Below, in pieces: positions 5,820 through 10,851 of a stretch of DNA of 10,851 nt (positions within the stretch are counted from its first letter, which is position 1; each line of letters starts with the position of its first letter). Origin of the DNA: Euryarchaeota archaeon UBA60 (GTDB taxonomy: Archaea; Thermoplasmatota; Poseidoniia; Poseidoniales; Poseidoniaceae); assembly GCA_002503395.1 (NCBI GenBank), contig DARQ01000077.1:15140-25990 (forward strand), read 5' to 3'. A program made the position numbers and the translations under genes. The notes below the pieces were generated by a model. That model saw nothing but the letters and a program-made list of their open reading frames with translations. It was not told the origin of the DNA and ran no database searches.

Positions 5820-6986
5820 TCAGGGTGAGCGCAGGTGTTCCAACATCGGGCCACGGCGTCTCTGGCCTACACCGAGTGGAGATGGCACCACCAAATCCAG
5901 AGCGATTTCATTCTCCCAGATTTTGCGGCATGAACAATCCAATCCTGCAAATTCAAGCAGGTCGCCGCTGACCGAGTAACGCTCGATTGCCGCAGCCACC
6001 TCGCGGTCGCATTCGCCGCAATTATGTGAGCCGCGCACCCTCCCGGCCGCGGTCGGATGTATGAGCAGACGGCTTATCTGGTCACCATCACCATTCTTCC
6101 CACCCTTGGGGTGAATGTAAGGATGCGCCCGTTCTATCAATTCGACCAGCGACCACAACCAAGGTGGACGATAATCCCCGGCGCGGAACAGCCGGTCGAT
6201 TACGGTGCCACGCTGGATATTCATCGGGTTGATGGAAATCTCGTCACTCAATTCAGCGACCCCTTCAATCCAGCGCACGGTGTGTACGAGCGAATCGCCC
6301 TCACTCATGAAAGGTGGTTTGAACATCAGATAGGTCTTGATACGCAGACCGGCATTCTGCAGATTCTCAACGGCGCGATACCACGACTTGACGGTGAATC
6401 CCTTGTTGATGTGGAAGCGTAGCACCTCCTCGTCGAGAGCCTCAAGACCGATGGCGACGGTGAACCTCGGATTGATGCTCGTCGCCCACGCCAACTTCTC
6501 TTCGCTACACTGTTCGGTACGGCTCTCGATAACCAGTTCCTTGCCCAATTGATGGCAATCACGCAAGACGGTTTCCTGAAAGTCGAGCGGGATTTCACGG
6601 TCTTCGAGCAAAGAGCCCGAGGTGTAGACCTTGACCATCCCATGGTCGGCGAAATCGTCGAACTTCTCGCGGGCGAAAGCCCACTGGGCATGGAGGTCTT
6701 CCGAGGTGACATCATCTCGGGTATCGTTGAAATATCCACAGAAGGTACAGCCCGATGACCACCACCAATGGCAACCCTTGGTTCGCAATATCACCGTCAC
6801 CGCAGAGGTCAGGGTACCGTCTGAAAGAATCTCAGGGGTGTAGTAAACCGTAGCCGGGCGCTCCCCGCTCCACGAGTGTTTCTTCTTCTGTGCCCACTCG
6901 GTGTTCTCGGGGGCTTTGATCAAGTCGTGCAGTCGCTTTGGCTTAGCCTGATTATCGGCCATGGTCAAGCGAATTCCCCCGGTCAA
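5820..6986 (-). CDS. raSEA: Archaeosine synthase radical-SAM subunit (RaSEA)
   Basis: RaSEA is a radical-SAM enzyme that works with ArcS to form archaeosine at position 15 of the tRNA D-loop, by cleaving the lysine adduct that ArcS makes on preQ0. Numbered from TTG 6986, the 388-residue protein has RTKGCHWWWSSGCTFCGYF, a C-x7-C-x2-C cluster motif (C72, C80, C83) typical of this family. It also has the strand YTSGSLLED (121-129), IESRTEQ (153-159) and GLEALDEEVL (180-189) of the radical-SAM barrel. The C-terminal domain has four further Cys as C323-x2-C326 and C351-x-C353, a possible structural metal site. Start: GGAGG at 6994-6998 sits seven bases before TTG 6986. ATG 6962 (M-A-D-N-Q) is the alternative but lacks a clear ribosome site. 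ArcS and the tgt-like transglycosylase are not in the window. The gene lies 63 bases after archaetidylserine decarboxylase, with no evident pathway link. Confidence 0.88.
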   Translation of the reverse strand: MTGGIRLTMADNQAKPKRLHDLIKAPENTEWAQKKKHSWSGERPATVYYTPEILSDGTLTSAVTVILRTKGCHWWWSSGCTFCGYFNDTRDDVTSEDLHAQWAFAREKFDDFADHGMVKVYTSGSLLEDREIPLDFQETVLRDCHQLGKELVIESRTEQCSEEKLAWATSINPRFTVAIGLEALDEEVLRFHINKGFTVKSWYRAVENLQNAGLRIKTYLMFKPPFMSEGDSLVHTVRWIEGVAELSDEISINPMNIQRGTVIDRLFRAGDYRPPWLWSLVELIERAHPYIHPKGGKNGDGDQISRLLIHPTAAGRVRGSHNCGECDREVAAAIERYSVSGDLLEFAGLDCSCRKIWENEIALDLVVPSPLGVGQRRRGPMLEHLRSP

Positions 6987-6993
6987 ACCTACT

Positions 6994-6998
6994 CCTCC
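6994..6998 (-). promoter_or_regulatory. Shine-Dalgarno site GGAGG for RaSEA, supporting a TTG start
   Basis: On the - strand, TAGGAGGAGTAGGTTTTG places GGAGG seven bases upstream of TTG 6986. The ATG at 6962 has no comparable site, so initiation at TTG is favoured. Confidence 0.6.
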
Positions 6999-7049
6999 TA
7001 TTACCGCGGGCGGTCAAGCCGTCAAGAATCTATTCATCGACATTTTTTG

Positions 7050-7922
7050 CTACTCAGGCCTTGACGAGGAAAACAGAATCGTCTTACCGGCATAGACATA
7101 CTCACCCTTGGGGGAGTCCTCATCCTTGGCTTCGGCACCAACCACCACGGGGGTGAAACGTGCCGCCGGGGCGCGGGTATCGACTCGGCTACCGAGGCGT
7201 ATCATGCCATATCTCTGACCGCGTCGCAAGTCCATTCCTATCTGTGACCACGGTACGATGGTGCGAGCCAGGGCTCCAGAAATCTGCGTGACCTCGATGT
7301 CCATCCCTTTGCGATGACCACCTTTTCCGTTAGCGCTGAATACAGTACGCACCCGCTCATTGAATTCGGATTCCTTGCGGAAAGCAGGAAGGAATGGGCC
7401 GCGCTGACGACCCTTGCCGGTGCGGTGCTCCATGTGGGTGATGGTGCTGGCGAGCGGGGCTCGATTCACATGCACATCGAGCGGTGACATGAAAACCGCG
7501 ATTCGCCAAACATCATCTGCCCCTTCTTCTCCGGCTGGGACTCGCTCCCAGCGCTGTTCTGTGGCAAAACTCAGCGGTGCGTCGAGGGCTTTGGCCAGCC
7601 ATTCTCCGGTATGCTCGTCGGACTCCATCTCACCAGACTCCATCTCGGCCTTGCTCGGTCGTCGACCAATCGCTCGCTCGCGCACGACGAACATGACATG
7701 GCCATCGGCACTGGCGACCAGAACCCCCTCATCCTTGGGAATCACTCGGTCGGGGTCGCGAAAGAAGTTGGCAAGAAAGGTGGACAGTACCAGCAGAAGG
7801 ACACCTACCAAGGTTACCAGATGACCCAATGGGTGAACGAAAACGGCAACGCACAGGGTTGCAATCCCCATCAATGCGGTGGCATAGACAGGGGTCTTGC
7901 CACCGGGTGCCAGCAGGGACAT
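7050..7922 (-). CDS. asd: Archaetidylserine decarboxylase (phosphatidylserine decarboxylase family)
   Basis: A pyruvoyl enzyme that decarboxylates archaetidylserine to archaetidylethanolamine at the membrane. Evidence in the 290 residues: two N-terminal hydrophobic helices (about 11-30 and 33-51), FFRDPDR (53-59), VASADGHV (69-76), FMSPLDVHVNRAP (144-156), NER (188-190) and GMIRLGSRVD (239-248). The G244-S245 bond in LGSR is the expected self-cleavage site that creates the pyruvoyl group on the small subunit, as in the short, archaeal-type PSD proteins. An extra hydrophilic stretch (about 84-137), rich in Glu and Lys, interrupts the region between ADG and FMSP and looks longer than in compact homologues. 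GAGG lies seven bases before ATG 7922. The gene begins nine bases after the coiled-coil gene, so the two are an operon. Archaeal lipid specificity is inferred from the likely host. Confidence 0.88.
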   Translation of the reverse strand: MSLLAPGGKTPVYATALMGIATLCVAVFVHPLGHLVTLVGVLLLVLSTFLANFFRDPDRVIPKDEGVLVASADGHVMFVVRERAIGRRPSKAEMESGEMESDEHTGEWLAKALDAPLSFATEQRWERVPAGEEGADDVWRIAVFMSPLDVHVNRAPLASTITHMEHRTGKGRQRGPFLPAFRKESEFNERVRTVFSANGKGGHRKGMDIEVTQISGALARTIVPWSQIGMDLRRGQRYGMIRLGSRVDTRAPAARFTPVVVGAEAKDEDSPKGEYVYAGKTILFSSSRPE

Positions 7923-7931
7923 TGCCCAGCC

Positions 7932-8765
7932 TCACGATTGTTGTTCGGCCCAAGGGTCGACATCATCACCCCAGTCAGCCGCGGGGGCTGGCTTGGCGTC
8001 GGATTCTTCGGTGGACTCCTCGGCAGGGGTATCGTCAGCAGTTGTTTCCTCGGCGGGTTCTTCATTGTCCTCGGCTGGGGCTGACTCCTCTTCAGCAGAC
8101 TCGGCTTCGTCAGTTTCCTCAGGTGAAGAATGGATCGACTCGGCTTCATCGATGGTCATCTCGGCGGCTCTGGCATCGACCATCTCGGTCATCCGCTCCT
8201 CGATTGCCCGCTGCATATGTTGCGACTTGCGCTCGGCCTCGACCGCTTTCTCAATCAGTTCATAGCGCTCCTTGATGGCTTTGTTCAGGTCCTCGAACAA
8301 GGCCATATGGGCAACGTACCAATCATCGCGTGCCTTCATCTCTGAGACCGCCAGACGCAGGTCATTATCGAGTTCCTCAGCGATGTTGAAGACCTTACCA
8401 AGGCGCTCTTTTTCACGGGTGAATTTTTCTTCCATCTTCTGCAGTTCAGGCTCTAGGAAGTCTACCTGTTTGCTCGACTTGGCGGCGCGAAGTTCTAATT
8501 CTCGCAAGCGATGATCCTTCTCGTCGAGCAGCCCCTCAAGTCCTTCCTTCTCGATTTCTCGCTCGACAATCTCCTTTTCGAGAACTTCAATCTCAGCCTT
8601 GAGGTTGACACTTTCCTTCTCTTGAATCTCGTACGCATCGTACAGTTTCAGCAAACGTTCCGACTCTTCACTCAGTCGTTCATTGCACTCCTTGAGTTGA
8701 ACCTCCGTAGTAACTGTCCCACCATCTTCGTCGCTCATCAAATCAACTCTGAGCCTACGGCTCAT
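7932..8765 (-). CDS. Coiled-coil protein with long acidic C-terminal tail, unknown function
   Basis: Not recognised. The 277-residue product has no signal peptide or membrane helix. Residues about 17-200 are rich in E, K, R and L with heptad-like spacing and almost no Pro or Gly, indicating a long coiled coil. Residues about 209-265 are dominated by E, D, S, T, A and P in short repeats such as EES, PAEE and DDTPAEES, so they are probably disordered and strongly acidic. The end (WGDDVDPWAEQQ) has two Trp in an acidic setting, possibly a short binding motif. The first ATG (8765) has AGGG eight bases upstream. ATG 8738 (M-S-D-E-D-G) is a fair alternative. It is the first gene of the unit with asd, nine bases apart, and is divergent from the peroxiredoxin. 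Such architecture suits a scaffold or cytoskeletal-type role, but no function can be assigned. Confidence 0.75.
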   Translation of the reverse strand: MSRRLRVDLMSDEDGGTVTTEVQLKECNERLSEESERLLKLYDAYEIQEKESVNLKAEIEVLEKEIVEREIEKEGLEGLLDEKDHRLRELELRAAKSSKQVDFLEPELQKMEEKFTREKERLGKVFNIAEELDNDLRLAVSEMKARDDWYVAHMALFEDLNKAIKERYELIEKAVEAERKSQHMQRAIEERMTEMVDARAAEMTIDEAESIHSSPEETDEAESAEEESAPAEDNEEPAEETTADDTPAEESTEESDAKPAPAADWGDDVDPWAEQQS

Positions 8766-8916
8766 AAATTACGACCCTGCGCGATGTTATGAAGTCGACG
8801 CCTCGCAGGTTGTGCACAGGCCACTCTATCATGGGCCAAGCCTGGTTTCAAATCGTAGTTGCCTCAGTTGAGCGGAAGTCCCAAAAGACACACACCCGAG
8901 CCAGTGACCGACTATC
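8766..8916. other. Divergent intergenic region between the coiled-coil gene and peroxiredoxin
   Basis: This 151-base spacer must hold the promoters for both directions. I see no clear TATA/BRE pair and no strong palindrome in it. A weak AT stretch (TTTCAAAT near 8850) could serve the peroxiredoxin and TTCATAAC (- strand, near 8791) the coiled-coil gene, but neither is convincing. Confidence 0.4.
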
Positions 8917-9384
8917 ATGGCGAAAGTGCACCGTTTGGTCGGTAATAATTTTCCGGATTTCAATCTCGACACCTCACTCGGCCAACCCTTGTCTAAGGAT
9001 GACCTGCTCGGCAAGTGGTCGGTCTTCTTCTTCTATCCCAAGGACGACAGCCCCGGTTGCACGGTGCAATCCTGTCGTTTTCGAGATGATTACTCGGAGT
9101 ATGAAAAACTGGGGGTCCAGTTGATTGGAGTTTCCTCTGACAGTATCAATTCACACCAGAGATTTGCCGAAAAACATAGTTTGCCCTTCCCCCTTCTCGC
9201 CGATGCTACAAGTCACCTTCGCACCGAGTTGAAAATACCCAAAACCATGGGGTTACTGCCCGGTCGCGCCACCTTCATCGTCGATGGTGAAGGTATAATT
9301 CGCCTGGTCTACAATTCGCAATTGCGCTTCAAACAGCATTCCAAGGTGGCGCTGGATTTTCTGCGCGAAAACTTCTCACCTTAG
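8917..9384 (+). CDS. bcp: Peroxiredoxin of the PrxQ/BCP type
   Basis: A thiol peroxidase that reduces H2O2 and organic hydroperoxides in the cytoplasm. The 155-residue length is typical of the family. The active-site motif is YPKDDSPGCTVQSC: P41, S45 and peroxidatic C48 form the P-x3-S/T-x2-C signature, and C53 five residues later is the resolving Cys of the atypical two-Cys PrxQ class. R117 in LPGRATFIVD is the conserved active-site arginine, and GVSSDS (71-76) follows the family pattern. There is no signal peptide. The gene stands alone on the + strand, divergent from the coiled-coil/asd unit, and no thioredoxin partner is nearby. ATG 8917 has no strong ribosome site, so a leaderless or short-leader message is possible. 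Confidence 0.93.
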   Translation: MAKVHRLVGNNFPDFNLDTSLGQPLSKDDLLGKWSVFFFYPKDDSPGCTVQSCRFRDDYSEYEKLGVQLIGVSSDSINSHQRFAEKHSLPFPLLADATSHLRTELKIPKTMGLLPGRATFIVDGEGIIRLVYNSQLRFKQHSKVALDFLRENFSP

Positions 9385-9492
9385 CCGTCCAACCCGACTG
9401 ATCCCCATCCAACCCAGCCGTTCAAGTAATGCCGAGAAAAGGCTGGAAGAGATGGCTGAAAGTTTTTCACTCGTGGAAGAAATGGCAATTTG

Positions 9493-10041
9493 ATGCAACC
9501 TTCACCTTCCACTCCAATTTCCCCCTCAGTCCCAGTGGTATATCCGCAAAGCAATGCTCAGTGTGAGGTTGAAGCGGTTAATCCCGAAGCACTTAGCGAT
9601 GCAGAAAAAATCGCCAGCAAAATGCTTGAGGCACAACTTAGTGTTGTCATTGCCGTACCACTAGGGTTGATTTTCTTGGGTGTTGGGCTATATATGCTCA
9701 TCGTTGATTTCTTTATGAATGTGGAAATTTCTAAACTTGAAGGAATTATTGCAATGATTGGCTTCGGATTATTCTTGTGTTTTGTCGGACTGAAGTTTGG
9801 CAAGGAAGGTATCTCCCTCCACGTCTCTCCATCCGGGGTTTTCATTCGCACCTTGAAATATGGATTTTTCAGTGAGAAGGTAATCAAAGTGAATCAGGGA
9901 ACGGTGGTGGGAATCGAGGACCAACACGGCATCACCCTGTTCTATTCCTCGGTATCTGGGAAAATGATTCGAATCGAGGCTGGCTTGAACGAAAAACGCC
10001 ACGAGGAAATCATGGAAAAAATCCGCGGCGCCATCCAATAA
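9493..10041 (+). CDS. Two-helix membrane protein with C-terminal beta-rich, PH-like domain, unknown function
   Basis: Not recognised as a named family. The 182-residue product (from ATG 9493; a TTG directly precedes it) has a Pro/Ser-rich N-terminus, a short helix (about 33-48) and two hydrophobic helices (about 50-73 and 84-102). A C-terminal domain of alternating short strands follows (V-F-I-R-T-L-K-Y-G, K-V-I-K-V, V-V-G-I-E-D, I-T-L-F-Y) and a terminal amphipathic helix. The order of helix hairpin, strands and final helix resembles bacterial PH-like membrane proteins, but no diagnostic motif allows a firm call. Its DNA is clearly richer in A and T than its neighbours, with codons such as AAA, ATT, TTT and GAA, suggesting separate origin or weak expression. 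It stands 108 bases after the peroxiredoxin. Confidence 0.7.
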   Translation: MQPSPSTPISPSVPVVYPQSNAQCEVEAVNPEALSDAEKIASKMLEAQLSVVIAVPLGLIFLGVGLYMLIVDFFMNVEISKLEGIIAMIGFGLFLCFVGLKFGKEGISLHVSPSGVFIRTLKYGFFSEKVIKVNQGTVVGIEDQHGITLFYSSVSGKMIRIEAGLNEKRHEEIMEKIRGAIQ

Positions 10042-10157
10042 TACCTTGATAACCTCTTATCCTTAGGGGCTGTACCTGTATTTGTTTCGTGATGGCGGAC
10101 CGCCCTCACACAGTCAGGGAAGAAGGTCATAGCCGATGAGGCCACCGGCAGAGCAAC

Positions 10158-10847
10158 ATGCCTACAGAAAAACGACCGGAGGGTAGTTCGACCTCTCGCT
10201 CATCCTCCCCGCCATCCGAAAAATCTCCGGCTTCTCCCCAGATATCCCCTCTGGTAGCCTTGGCTATTGGAGTTGTGCTCGGGCTGGCAATCTTCTCGAT
10301 GGTCGACATCATGTCTTCGGACCCGGCACCAATTGGATTGGTCGACCTAGACGAGGACGGGGTGCAGGACAGCCATGACCTCGAGCCCGAGGGTAATGCC
10401 CGAATGCGCTTCACCCTGGTCAGCTTGACGCATCATAATCTAAGCGAGAATACCTCGTTCAACCTGACAATATGGTATGATGGCAATGGTGACCCCAGCG
10501 GAAATGCCGACGGTCAGTCTTGCTCTCTCCTGTTCACCGGTGCGGTGAATACCTCGATTTCCCGCCCCAGCCAAGGTTGTACCTTCGAGACCAGCGATTG
10601 GACCATGCTCTCGGTCGGCTTCGGCTACCAATTGACCAGTTCACAGGTCGGTGACGGCAATATCACCCTCATCCATCATTGGGATATATTCCCCGGTAAC
10701 TCTACCGATACCTCGGGCTACAACTCCAGCGTCGATTCATGGAAATTGCACCAAGGCCAGACCATCGTGCTCGATGGGATGGGAGATGGCGATGGCAATC
10801 CCCGCAATGCGGTGCTCACCTTGGTCGCCGCCGCCGACGACAACTGA
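10158..10847 (+). CDS. Single-span surface protein with acidic Ca-type loop and seven N-glycosylation sequons
   Basis: Not recognised as a named family. The 229-residue product has a Ser/Pro-rich, basic cytoplasmic N-terminus (1-30), one membrane helix (about 32-49) and an outward domain. Just outside the membrane is DLDEDGVQDSHD (63-74), with D63, D65, D67, D71 and D74 spaced as in thrombospondin type 3 / dockerin-like calcium loops. The ectodomain carries N-x-S/T sequons at N94, N98, N102, N131, N168, N181 and N189, and two Cys (C122, C141) that may form a disulfide. Its predicted strands (FTLVSLTHH, FNLTIWYDG, TIVLDGMGDG) suggest a beta-sandwich. N-linked glycosylation of exported proteins is usual in archaea, so a glycosylated cell-surface role is likely. 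No strong ribosome site precedes ATG 10158. The frame is complete in the window, stopping at 10845-10847. Confidence 0.75.
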   Translation: MPTEKRPEGSSTSRSSSPPSEKSPASPQISPLVALAIGVVLGLAIFSMVDIMSSDPAPIGLVDLDEDGVQDSHDLEPEGNARMRFTLVSLTHHNLSENTSFNLTIWYDGNGDPSGNADGQSCSLLFTGAVNTSISRPSQGCTFETSDWTMLSVGFGYQLTSSQVGDGNITLIHHWDIFPGNSTDTSGYNSSVDSWKLHQGQTIVLDGMGDGDGNPRNAVLTLVAAADDN

Positions 10848-10851
10848 TTTT

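Noticed and set aside
10094..10104. GGCGG-A-CCGCC inverted repeat between the last two + strand genes
   Set aside because: The arms are five bases with a one-base centre and no T-run follows, so it is neither a convincing terminator nor a distinctive operator.

Overview
The window most likely comes from a euryarchaeon of the Thermoplasmatota / marine group II (Poseidoniales) kind. This is inferred from archaea-specific genes: an archaeosine radical-SAM enzyme of RaSEA type, a YchF-type GTPase with the archaeal Cys-bearing insert and C-terminal TGS domain, and a short phosphatidylserine-decarboxylase-like protein suited to archaetidylserine. Strong GGAGG/GAGGTGA ribosome binding sites, several probable TTG/GTG starts and a sequon-rich secreted protein with an acidic Ca-type loop also fit. 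The exact lineage cannot be proved from sequence alone. No rRNA, tRNA, CRISPR array, insertion sequence or integrase is visible, and no gene-free stretch exceeds 300 bases.

Layout. (1) Left edge, + strand: the C-terminal part of a TrpG/PabA glutamine amidotransferase, then a small zinc-ribbon two-helix membrane protein. (2) 1032-8765, all on the - strand, read right to left: a coiled-coil protein with an acidic tail, archaetidylserine decarboxylase, RaSEA, a small two-helix membrane protein, a large 13-helix membrane protein with four EF-hands, a YchF-like GTPase, and a rhomboid-like protein. A possible promoter and a 19-base perfect inverted repeat precede the small membrane protein, so the last four genes may form their own transcription unit. 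(3) Right side, + strand: a PrxQ/BCP peroxiredoxin divergent from the - strand block, an AT-richer two-helix membrane protein, and a single-span surface protein with seven N-glycosylation sequons.

The most notable locus is 3154-5698. By-eye alignment puts the large membrane protein in the heme-copper oxidase subunit I superfamily (cbb3/NO reductase branch). It appears to have lost all six canonical heme and CuB histidines and to have gained a cytoplasmic tail of two tandem EF-hand pairs (four canonical Ca-binding loops). It is translationally coupled to an 89-residue two-helix protein. I read this as a candidate calcium-responsive, metal-free derivative of a respiratory oxidase subunit, with the small protein as its partner. 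I do not know a described system of this form. The homology rests on an alignment from memory and needs a profile or structure comparison.

Other links between genes are loose. The coiled-coil protein and the decarboxylase are nine bases apart and probably co-expressed, which suggests a membrane or envelope role. RaSEA, YchF, peroxiredoxin and TrpG/PabA are housekeeping functions without obvious ties to the EF-hand protein.
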